Below, in pieces: positions 10,595 through 17,474 of a DNA stretch of 64,000 bases. The DNA is from Oscillospiraceae bacterium. Lineage in GTDB: Bacteria > Bacillota > Clostridia > Oscillospirales > Oscillospiraceae. The stretch lies in contig SVLX01000001.1 of NCBI GenBank assembly GCA_015067725.1, positions 1 through 64,000 on the forward strand, given 5' to 3'. The position numbers were made by a program, and so were the translations under genes. Position 1 is the stretch's first letter. The number at the start of each line of letters is the position of its first letter. The notes below the pieces were generated by a model. It was not told the DNA's origin and searched no databases. It saw only the letters and a program-made list of their open reading frames with translations.

Positions 10595-12589
10595 TCAGGA
10601 GTCAAGCAGGTCAACCCAGGGCTTCAGGGTCAGCACCACCTTGAACAAATCGCCGTCCACCTCCACCCGGAGCGAGCCCTGTTGCAACTCCATCAGGCTT
10701 TTGGCGATGTTCAGCCCCAGACCACTGCCCTCGGTATTCCGGGAGCGGTCACCCCGGACAAAGCGCTCCTGCAGTTCCTCCGGCGTCAGATTCAGGACTT
10801 CGGCAGAGATATTCCGCAATGAGACGGCAATTCCTGCTGTGGTAGCGGCGGCATCCACATAGACCCGGGTGCCGGTCATGGCATACTTGACGCAGTTGCT
10901 CAACAGATTGTCCATAACCCGCCAGAACAGTCTGCCGTCAGCGGTGGCATTCAACTCCACTTCGGGCAGTCTTTTCACCACTTGCAGGGATGCGCCCTCC
11001 ATTTTGGCTTCATATTCTGCAAGAGCCTGTTCAATCAGCTCCACAACGTTGGTTTTCCCCAGGGTGACGGGCAGATTTCCGGAGCTGGCTTTGGACATCT
11101 CCACCAAATCCTCGGTCAGCTTCTTCAGCCGCTGGGACTGCCGGGCCAAAACCGCCAGATATTCCTGCCCCTCCGGCTCGGTATGGGGCTTTTGCAGCAA
11201 ATCCACATAGGTGACCAGGGAGGTCAGGGGAGTCTTGATGTCGTGGGAGACATTGGTGATCAGCTCTGTCTTCATTCGCTCGGAGCGCATACGCCGCTCC
11301 ACTTCGGCCTCTGCTCCTGCGCTCAGGGCGTTGACATCCTGCGCCATCAGCAGGAAGTTGCCAAAGAGCCCACGGGTGGGGATTTTCCGGTCCAGGTTAC
11401 CTTGTGCCATAATCCGGATATGCTTTTGCAGAATTCCCATGGACAGGGCCAGATGGGCAGTGAGCAACAGCCACATGATGCAACCGACCAGCAGAATGCT
11501 TTCTTCCTGCGCCACTGCCGCCAGGAAGAAGACAAAGAGCAGCACCAGTCCCAACAGCAACCACTGCCAAACCAGCGGCAGCAACCGGAACAACTGTACC
11601 AGTCCGCGTCCCATCCACTTGACGCCCCGCCAGCAGAGTTTCACCAGCTTCCACATCAGCCGGAGCAACCGGAAAGTCAGGGTATGCCGCCAGATATAGC
11701 CGCCGCTTTGCTTCAGCCGGGTAGCTACGGTGAGGGCAAAAGCCAGAACCACCGTCCACAGTCCCGCCACGGTTGCAAGGAACGCCAGCGCCGCCAGTGT
11801 CACATCCAAAACGGAGTAGGAGGAGCGGTAGCCAAAACCGGTGGTCATGTCAAAAATATGGACCGCCAGCACAACCAGCGCAATGACCGCCGCCAGATAA
11901 ATGTCCCCATAAATCCGGTCAAACAGGTTCAGGGTCAATTCTTCCTTCCCCCGCCGGTGACCTGCGCCAAAGAGCAGATAAATGGTACAGCACAGGCAGG
12001 TCAGCAGTCCAAAGGCCAACAGGGCAATAAACCAATAGCGCAGGTCATGGAGAAGCCCATCCAAATGATAGGTCAGGGAGAATTGATCGGACCTGCGCAT
12101 ATCCCGCAGGATATAGCCGGTGACGGTCCAGGGGTCATCCAGCCAGATCTCTTCCTCGTGGTAGTATTCGCCCTGGTCCGTTGACTCCATAAGCTGGAGC
12201 TTCCGGTAACTTACGGGGACATCGGTGGTGAAGGTGTAGAGGACATCCTGCCCGTCATAGGTGGAGGAGAGTGTCCTGCCCCGGCCGTTGGTGAGGGTAT
12301 AGCGGTAGTTGGTGTCCTCATAATCGTAGTAGTATTCTGACCACTGGTAACCCAAACCGGAGCCATAGAGCTCCTGAGCATGGATATTGGCAATATCATC
12401 AGCCACACTGTATACCAGATAAGACAGCTTCTCCCGGAGCATATCGTCTTTGCTTTGGTTGTAGCCGTCCATATCCACAAGGGCGATGATGCCAAGGCCG
12501 CTGACGATGGCAACCACCAGGGAAATGACCGACAGGAAAAATGCCACCGTCTTCAGAAGACCATGATAACAGGCATTGCAGGGTTTCAT
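10595..12589 (-). CDS. membrane sensor histidine kinase
   Basis: 664 residues. An N-terminal span (about 13-35), an extracytoplasmic sensor region to about 185, then several more membrane spans to about 390, and a HAMP-like linker. The HisKA box NVSHDIKTPLTS places the phosphorylated histidine at His449. The ATPase domain has an N box (DNLLSNCVKYA) and G box (GSGLGLNIAKS). It autophosphorylates and passes phosphate to the adjacent OmpR-type regulator, whose gene it overlaps by 4 bp (ATGA), so the two are translationally coupled. The unusually large multi-span sensor part resembles kinases that sense membrane or envelope state; the ligand cannot be read from the sequence. Adjacent exporters and surface proteins are possible targets, which is inference only. 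Confidence 0.93.
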   Translation of the reverse strand: MKPCNACYHGLLKTVAFFLSVISLVVAIVSGLGIIALVDMDGYNQSKDDMLREKLSYLVYSVADDIANIHAQELYGSGLGYQWSEYYYDYEDTNYRYTLTNGRGRTLSSTYDGQDVLYTFTTDVPVSYRKLQLMESTDQGEYYHEEEIWLDDPWTVTGYILRDMRRSDQFSLTYHLDGLLHDLRYWFIALLAFGLLTCLCCTIYLLFGAGHRRGKEELTLNLFDRIYGDIYLAAVIALVVLAVHIFDMTTGFGYRSSYSVLDVTLAALAFLATVAGLWTVVLAFALTVATRLKQSGGYIWRHTLTFRLLRLMWKLVKLCWRGVKWMGRGLVQLFRLLPLVWQWLLLGLVLLFVFFLAAVAQEESILLVGCIMWLLLTAHLALSMGILQKHIRIMAQGNLDRKIPTRGLFGNFLLMAQDVNALSAGAEAEVERRMRSERMKTELITNVSHDIKTPLTSLVTYVDLLQKPHTEPEGQEYLAVLARQSQRLKKLTEDLVEMSKASSGNLPVTLGKTNVVELIEQALAEYEAKMEGASLQVVKRLPEVELNATADGRLFWRVMDNLLSNCVKYAMTGTRVYVDAAATTAGIAVSLRNISAEVLNLTPEELQERFVRGDRSRNTEGSGLGLNIAKSLMELQQGSLRVEVDGDLFKVVLTLKPWVDLLDS

Positions 12590-13287
12590 GCTTTTCTTCC
12601 TCCTTCCAGTTTGTAGCCCTGACCCCAGACCACCTTCAGATAGCGGGGCTCAGAGGGGTTAATTTCGATTTTCTCCCGGAGGTGCCGGATGTGTACAGCC
12701 ACGGAACTCTCCCCGGTGATGGGGGCGACCTTATAAATGGCGGTAAAGAGCGCCTTGGAAGAATAGACCTTATTGGGGGTGGACATGAGCTGGCGCAGAA
12801 TGGCAAACTCCGTGGGGGTCAGATTCACCGGCTCATCGTCCACGGTGACGGTTTTGCTCTCGTCGTCCAGAATAATGCCACCAATGACCAGCTTCTTCTC
12901 CTGCAAGCCGCCGTGGCCACCCAGCCGGGTATACCGCCGGAGCTGAGACCGCACCCGGGCCAGCACCTCCATGGGGACAAAGGGCTTGGTCACATAGTCG
13001 TCCGCGCCCTCGTTAAGCCCCAGAATTTTGTCCTCGTCTTCGCTTTTGGCGGTCAGCAGAATTACGGGCACATTGGAAAATTCCCGGAGCTGTTTCAGGG
13101 CGGTAATGCCATCCATCACCGGCATCATAATGTCCATCAAGACCAGATGCAGTTCCTCCCGCCGGGCAATCTCCAGCGCCTCTTTACCGTTGTATGCCAG
13201 AAATATCCGGTATTCGCCCATGGAGAGATAAATCTTCAGGGCGTTTACGATGTCCTTTTCATCGTCGCAGATCAGAATGTTGTACAT
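12586..13287 (-). CDS. OmpR/PhoB-family response regulator
   Basis: 233 residues. The receiver domain (1-120) has the acidic pair in CDDEKD, phospho-acceptor Asp52 in LMDIMMP and a conserved Lys in DDYVTKPF; the winged-helix DNA-binding domain (about 135-230) has VNLTPTEFAILRQL and the recognition region AVHIRHLREKI. I chose ATG 13287 with GAGGTG upstream, rather than the GTG three codons earlier that overlaps that Shine-Dalgarno. It activates or represses transcription when phosphorylated by the kinase encoded directly downstream. TTAAT-type direct repeats upstream suggest autoregulation. Confidence 0.93.
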   Translation of the reverse strand: MYNILICDDEKDIVNALKIYLSMGEYRIFLAYNGKEALEIARREELHLVLMDIMMPVMDGITALKQLREFSNVPVILLTAKSEDEDKILGLNEGADDYVTKPFVPMEVLARVRSQLRRYTRLGGHGGLQEKKLVIGGIILDDESKTVTVDDEPVNLTPTEFAILRQLMSTPNKVYSSKALFTAIYKVAPITGESSVAVHIRHLREKIEINPSEPRYLKVVWGQGYKLEGGRKA

Positions 13288-13307
13288 GTTCCTCACCTCG
13301 TGCTATG

Positions 13308-13363
13308 ATTATACACCTTCTTTGGTTAAGGGAAAAGGGGGGAAAAGATTAAGGTTTTATTAA
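13308..13363 (-). promoter_or_regulatory. promoter and possible regulator-binding direct repeats upstream of the response regulator
   Basis: Minus strand TATAAT lies at 13313-13308 with a poor -35. Upstream, TTAAT boxes at 13363-13359 and 13352-13348 are 11 bp apart, and TTAAC at 13329-13325 is a further 23 bp along. A weak -35 with direct repeats at helical-turn spacing is the usual pattern for OmpR-family activation. Inference from spacing only. Confidence 0.4.
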
Positions 13364-13376
13364 CATGGGGAGGGGA

Positions 13377-13410
13377 ATAAAAACAGCGCAGGAGGGGGAC
13401 TCCTGCACTG
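13377..13410 (-). terminator. terminator of the toxin-antitoxin candidate operon
   Basis: An 11-bp stem with one mismatch (13384-13394 with 13400-13410) is followed by TTTTTAT on the minus strand, 22 bp past the stop at 13432. Confidence 0.85.
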
Positions 13411-13431
13411 CATTTAGATCGTTGTAACCGG

Positions 13432-14439
13432 TCAGACCAACAACCCGGTTTTGCGGAACAAATCCTGGGTATAAAGGCGGATGTCCCCGGGGGATTCCAT
13501 GGCATAGCGCTCTTTGACGGCGCTGAAATAGTCCCCGATAAGGGTTTTGCCGATGCTTTTGTTCGAGGGGGCTGTGGGCGGCAGGTCTGCTCTGGTGATG
13601 CGCCAGGGGTCTTCCTGATGGGTGAACTGCTCCAGTATTTTTCCGCTGTAGCAACAGATGTTCCGGATAATGCTGTCAAAAATGGCCCTTTCTTCCGGGG
13701 AGAAGACGGAGGCATCAAAGACCGGCTCATTCCGGATGGGGTCAAACCGATAATCCCGGTAGCGGAGGTAAATGCTCCGGTAAACCGGGCCGTGTACCCA
13801 TGCCTGACAGTCTTCGGCAAAAAGGAAGGTGCGATAGAAGGCATAGTGGAAGCCCTGAATATAATACAGAGCCTTCTGTAGAGCAAGGGGCGTAATGTCC
13901 CCGCACTGGTTCAGCAGGTATTGGATGACGGAGTCGATTTTGCTGTTGTCGGATTGACTGCATGTCAGCAGAGCATCCACCGCCCGGCGGCTTTTCTGGT
14001 AGGTGTGGGGGGATTTGAGATTTCCCTGATTGGCTTCCAGCAACTCGGCGTAGGTTTGGGGATTGTGGTACAGGCGCAGGAGCATATCGGAGTATTGTCT
14101 GGTGGGCAAATCTCCCTCCCAATACCGGGAGAAGGTTTGCTCGCCCCACCCCAGAAGCAGGGAAAGAGGACGCTTCCCAATGGCATATTTCTCCGGGATT
14201 GCGCGAATCATTTCCAGAGAGATGATTCCGTTTTCCTCCCGGAAAATGCGGTACAGTTCCTGCAGATTGGCATCCAGAATTTCCGGAACATAGACGACAG
14301 AGCCGCAGTGGGAACAATGGGCTTCCTGACCAACATAGTGGTATGCTTTGTCTTTTATCGTTCCGGTCATGGGAAGGCTGACGGTGGAATAGGCTACCTC
14401 TGCCCTGCATTCTTCGCAGAACGTAATCTTGGTATTCAT
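13432..14439 (-). CDS. antitoxin-like protein: MqsA/YgiT-type zinc finger, HTH and Panacea (SocA/DUF4065) domain
   Basis: 335 residues from ATG 14439 (AAGGAGGT). Two CxxC pairs near the N-terminus (CEEC, residues 8-11, and CSHC about 33 residues later) form a YgiT/MqsA-like zinc ribbon. A helix-turn-helix follows at about 75-130, including a LGWGEQTFSRYWEGDLP stretch typical of MqsA-type regulators. The C-terminal half (about 155-335) fits the Panacea/SocA fold: PLALQKALYYIQGF, WVHGPVYRSIY and the final SIGKTLIGDYF region. Panacea domains neutralise many different toxins. The gene lies 26 bp downstream of a small unassigned ORF (136 residues) in the same operon, the toxin-first order also seen in mqsRA. 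It probably binds both its promoter and its toxin. Confidence 0.82.
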   Translation of the reverse strand: MNTKITFCEECRAEVAYSTVSLPMTGTIKDKAYHYVGQEAHCSHCGSVVYVPEILDANLQELYRIFREENGIISLEMIRAIPEKYAIGKRPLSLLLGWGEQTFSRYWEGDLPTRQYSDMLLRLYHNPQTYAELLEANQGNLKSPHTYQKSRRAVDALLTCSQSDNSKIDSVIQYLLNQCGDITPLALQKALYYIQGFHYAFYRTFLFAEDCQAWVHGPVYRSIYLRYRDYRFDPIRNEPVFDASVFSPEERAIFDSIIRNICCYSGKILEQFTHQEDPWRITRADLPPTAPSNKSIGKTLIGDYFSAVKERYAMESPGDIRLYTQDLFRKTGLLV

Positions 14440-14465
14440 GGAAAGACCTCCTTTTGCCGGGTCAA

Positions 14466-14876
14466 TTATCGGAATGGGTAACTGACGGGTTTGTTTCGCT
14501 TGTGAAAGGAAATGACCACAACCCGGTCTCCCGATGGCAGGTCAATGATGTTGAATTTGGTATAGACATCCACGGTTTCTTCTTCGCCGTCTGCATTGTA
14601 AAGCTGAACCTGAGGGACAAATACATAGAGTATCTCATGTTCGAAGCCGAGTTTGGTATTTTGCAGGGTGTGGCAGAAGTCCCGGGTTTCGATTTGCATC
14701 AGTATGGATTTTTGCCGGGCGCTGTGAATTCGGTAGGTATTGATGAAGTCGATGTTTTCCTGCCGGTTTTCATTCTGGGAGATAATGTACCTGCCCTGTT
14801 GTACACAGGCTTTAATCCGGGCGAGAACGGCATCAATTTCTGCTCTGGTGTAATTCTGGTGATAGTATGGGTTCAA
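14466..14876 (-). CDS. candidate toxin partner of the Panacea antitoxin, fold unassigned
   Basis: 136 residues from TTG 14876, supported by GGAGGT eight bases upstream; no in-frame ATG is as well placed. It has a helical N-terminal third (RAEIDAVLARIKACV), then a strand-rich C-terminus ending RVVVISFHKRNKPVSYPFR with several basic residues. The size, basic C-terminus and position before the antitoxin fit an mRNA-interferase-like toxin, but I do not recognise a catalytic motif. It is named as a toxin only because of its partner. It could instead be an unrelated small protein cotranscribed with a regulator. Confidence 0.6.
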   Translation of the reverse strand: MNPYYHQNYTRAEIDAVLARIKACVQQGRYIISQNENRQENIDFINTYRIHSARQKSILMQIETRDFCHTLQNTKLGFEHEILYVFVPQVQLYNADGEEETVDVYTKFNIIDLPSGDRVVVISFHKRNKPVSYPFR

Positions 14877-14896
14877 GGGACACCACCTCCATGCTT

Positions 14897-14945
14897 ATCA
14901 TACAGTAATCCCCGGGTTTTGTCAACCAAAAATGTATCAATTGAT
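14897..14945 (-). promoter_or_regulatory. promoter and palindromic operator of the toxin-antitoxin candidate
   Basis: Minus strand TTGACA (14925-14920), 17-bp spacer, TATGAT (14902-14897). A perfect 10-bp palindrome, ATCAATTGAT, lies at 14936-14945, just upstream of the -35 and well placed for binding by the HTH antitoxin. The promoter is clear; the operator is inference. Confidence 0.7.
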
Positions 14946-15033
14946 GCAAAAAGACAAATCGGAGTACTTGTCCTGCCGAAAGGGAATATCTTCCTTCAGT
15001 CCCGCATACCCTTACCCCAAAGGAGGAATGCCC

Positions 15034-15312
15034 ATGGGAATGCGAATCACTGACCTGCGGTGCAAGGAGGTCATCAATGTCTGCGACGGGTTGCGGCTGG
15101 GATTTGTCTCTGATGTGGAGGTCAGCATCCCCGATGGGCAGGTGGTGGCGCTGGTGGTGCCGGGACCCTGCCGGATTCTGGGGATCGCCGGGAGAAAAGA
15201 CGACTATGTCATCCCCTGGTGCTGCATCCGGCGCATGGGAGAGGACATCATTCTGGTGGAATTGGAGCCGGACAGATGCCGTGTGCCAAAACCAAAGCCA
15301 AAATGGTTGTAG
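15034..15312 (+). CDS. YlmC/YmxH-family PRC-barrel sporulation protein
   Basis: 92 residues from ATG 15034; a nearer ATG at 15028 is only three bases from the AGGAGG. The sequence MRITDLRCKEVINVCDGLRLGFVSDVEV is the typical start of the YlmC/YmxH family, a single PRC barrel that occurs in endospore formers and is linked to sporulation. It is a solo gene between the toxin-antitoxin operon and rpsB. The exact biochemical role is not known for the family. Confidence 0.88.
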   Translation: MGMRITDLRCKEVINVCDGLRLGFVSDVEVSIPDGQVVALVVPGPCRILGIAGRKDDYVIPWCCIRRMGEDIILVELEPDRCRVPKPKPKWL

Positions 15313-15379
15313 AATCACCACAAGCCGGAAAAAACCCGGAGTTTTTTCAAAAAAAGTGGGAAAAATATGAAAAAAGGAC

Positions 15380-15408
15380 TTGCAATCCGGAACAGGATTT
15401 GCTAGAAT
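15380..15408 (+). promoter_or_regulatory. promoter of the rpsB-tsf operon
   Basis: TTGCAA (15380-15385), 17-bp spacer, TAGAAT (15403-15408). The start of transcription would leave an untranslated leader of about 125 bases before rpsB. Confidence 0.7.
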
Positions 15409-15409
15409 A

Positions 15410-15539
15410 TCCTAGCGTGGCTCAATAGGGGCTGCGACATCAAAATACCACACACCCGGGGATCGCACCCGCTGTGCTGCTCAGGCAGTCCGGGGGCGGG
15501 ATGATCGGGGTGGAGGAAAAACAAAAGGAGTAAACAAAA
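15410..15539 (+). other. long, potentially structured 5' leader of rpsB
   Basis: About 125 transcribed bases without an ORF. Short complementary blocks are nested in order: GATC (15464-15467) with GATC (15504-15507), and CCGC with GCGG further in, closing on CTG/CAG. This could fold as one long imperfect arm, as expected for an autogenous S2 leader. No known leader family was matched. Confidence 0.35.
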
Positions 15540-16271
15540 ATGGCAGTTGTATCTATGAAGCAGTTGCTGGAAGCCGGCGTGCACTTCGGTCATCAGACCC
15601 GCCGCTGGAACCCCAAAATGGCCCCCTATATCTACACCGAGCGTAACGGCATCTATATCATCGATCTGCAGAAGACCGTGAAGAAGCTGGAAGACGCCTA
15701 TTCCTTCGTCCGTGAGCTGGCCGCCAACGGCGAGAACGTTCTGTTCGTCGGCACCAAGAAGCAGGCTCAGGAAGCCATCAAGGAAGAGGCTCTGCGCGCC
15801 GGTCAGTACTTCGTCAACGCCCGTTGGCTGGGCGGTATGCTGACCAACTTCCGCACCATGCGTACCCGTATCGACCGTCTGGCTCAGCTGCGCAAGATGG
15901 AAGAAGACGGCACCTTCGCTATGCTCCCCAAGAAGGAAGTCATCAAGCATCAGGGCGAAATCGCCAAGCTGGAGAAGTACCTGGGCGGCGTCAAGGACAT
16001 GAAGAAGATCCCCGGCGCTCTGTTCATCGTTGACCCCCGCAAGGAGCGTAACGCCATTGCTGAGGCCCGCAAGCTGAACATCCCCATCGTGGCCATCGTT
16101 GACACCAACTGCGACCCCGATGAAATCGACTATGTCATCCCCGGCAACGATGACGCTATCCGCGCCATCCGTCTGATCGCCGGCACCATGGCCAATGCCG
16201 TCATGGAAGGCCGCCAGGGCGAGAGCTACAGCGAGGATGCCCCCGCTGCTGAGACCGCTACCGAGGAATAA
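15540..16271 (+). CDS. rpsB: 30S ribosomal protein S2
   Basis: 243 residues, normal length for bacterial S2. It begins [27 protein letters not shown] and contains the family stretches [21 protein letters not shown] and [20 protein letters not shown]2 binds the 30S head late in assembly and is needed for S1 and mRNA docking. AAAGGAG precedes the ATG. It is followed by tsf, the standard rpsB-tsf order. C-rich third codon positions mark it as a highly expressed gene. Confidence 0.99.
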   Translation: MAVVSMKQLLEAGVHFGHQTRRWNPKMAPYIYTERNGIYIIDLQKTVKKLEDAYSFVRELAANGENVLFVGTKKQAQEAIKEEALRAGQYFVNARWLGGMLTNFRTMRTRIDRLAQLRKMEEDGTFAMLPKKEVIKHQGEIAKLEKYLGGVKDMKKIPGALFIVDPRKERNAIAEARKLNIPIVAIVDTNCDPDEIDYVIPGNDDAIRAIRLIAGTMANAVMEGRQGESYSEDAPAAETATEE

Positions 16272-16283
16272 TATTATGATCCG

Positions 16284-16315
16284 AAAAATGCCCACAGTTA
16301 CAGTGGGCATTTTTT
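16284..16315 (+). terminator. intercistronic hairpin between rpsB and tsf
   Basis: Stem ATGCCCAC/GTGGGCAT with flanking A5/T6 and a 7-base loop. It looks like an intrinsic terminator, but tsf has only a Shine-Dalgarno behind it, so partial read-through is likely. This tunes S2 against EF-Ts, as in other bacteria. Confidence 0.75.
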
Positions 16316-16343
16316 GAAAGACGAATACAGGAGGATAAATACT

Positions 16344-17273
16344 ATGGCATTTACTGCTGCTGATGTTAAGAAACTGCGCGAGATGACCAACGTTGGCATG
16401 ATGGACTGCAAGAAGGCTCTGACTGCTTCCGAGGGTGACATGGATAAGGCTATCGAATGGCTCCGTGAGAAGGGCCTGGCCGCCGCCGCTAAGAAGTCCG
16501 GCCGTATCGCCGCTGAGGGTGCTGTCTGCGCCGTTGTTAAGGGCAATGTGGGCGCCGTTGTGGAAATCAACTGCGAGACCGACTTCGCCGCTCAGTCCGA
16601 CAAGTTCATGGAGTTCGTCCGTGATGTTGCTGAGGTCGTTCTGACTGCCGCTCCCGCTGATGTGGACGCTCTGATGAATTGCACCTATCCCAACTCCACC
16701 CAGACCGTGGGCGAGATGCTGCCCGAGAAGGTTCTGGTCATTGGTGAGAACCTGCAGATCCGCCGTTTCCATCGCTATGAGACCGGCGTGACCGTTCCCT
16801 ATATCCACATGGGCGGCCGTATCGGCGTTCTGGTGAACATGGAAGTCGAAGGCATCGACCCCGCCGCTGTTACCGAGCTGGGCAAGGACCTGTGCATGCA
16901 GGTTGCCGCCATGAACCCCTCTTTCTGCGACAGAGCTGACGTGGATCAGGCTACTCTGGACAAGGAAAAGGAAATCCAGATGGCTATCGCCATGAACGAG
17001 AACGAGAAGTCTGACCGTCCCAAGCCCCAGCAGATCATCGAGAAGATGGTTATGGGCCGTATCGGCAAGTACTACGAAGAGAACTGCCTGATGCAGATGG
17101 AATTCGTCAAGGAGAAGGGCGTCTCCGTCGAGAAGCACGTTGCTGAGGTCGCCAAGACTCTGGGCGGCAAGATCACCGTCAAGTCTTTCGTCCGCTTCGA
17201 GCGTGGCGAGGGCATCGAGAAGAAGCAGGAGAACTTCGCTGAGGAAGTCGCTGCTCAGATCGCTGGCAAGTAA
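16344..17273 (+). CDS. tsf: translation elongation factor Ts
   Basis: 309 residues from ATG 16344 (AGGAGG upstream); an extended frame to 16314 would start inside the hairpin. The N-terminal UBA-like domain reads AADVKKLREMTNVGMMDCKKAL, and VEINCETDFAA matches the EF-Tu-contacting TDFVA motif. The remainder matches the long form with coiled coil and two core subdomains. It exchanges GDP on EF-Tu in the cytosol. Length and motifs are typical. Confidence 0.98.
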   Translation: MAFTAADVKKLREMTNVGMMDCKKALTASEGDMDKAIEWLREKGLAAAAKKSGRIAAEGAVCAVVKGNVGAVVEINCETDFAAQSDKFMEFVRDVAEVVLTAAPADVDALMNCTYPNSTQTVGEMLPEKVLVIGENLQIRRFHRYETGVTVPYIHMGGRIGVLVNMEVEGIDPAAVTELGKDLCMQVAAMNPSFCDRADVDQATLDKEKEIQMAIAMNENEKSDRPKPQQIIEKMVMGRIGKYYEENCLMQMEFVKEKGVSVEKHVAEVAKTLGGKITVKSFVRFERGEGIEKKQENFAEEVAAQIAGK

Positions 17274-17294
17274 GACTTGAGAAACCCCTGAATC

Positions 17295-17330
17295 AAAGAC
17301 CGGCTGTACTGCGGTATGGCCGGTCTTTTT
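17295..17330 (+). terminator. terminator of rpsB-tsf
   Basis: Stem AAAGACCGGC/GCCGGTCTTT around a 13-base loop, ending in TTTTT; about 20 bp past the tsf stop. Confidence 0.9.
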
Positions 17331-17474
17331 CCATGCCGGATTCATCCGGACCTAACCCCAACATGGATGACAGAACCAAAAACAGCGGCAAGCCATCGGT
17401 TGACGGCTTGCCGCGTGGTTTATTTTGGGATTACGACTTTAAGAACAGCTCCCTTAGGCGTATCCGGGGGGTAT

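Noticed and set aside
15402..17345. A 647-codon minus-strand frame over rpsB-tsf
   Set aside because: Antisense shadow of two highly biased genes.
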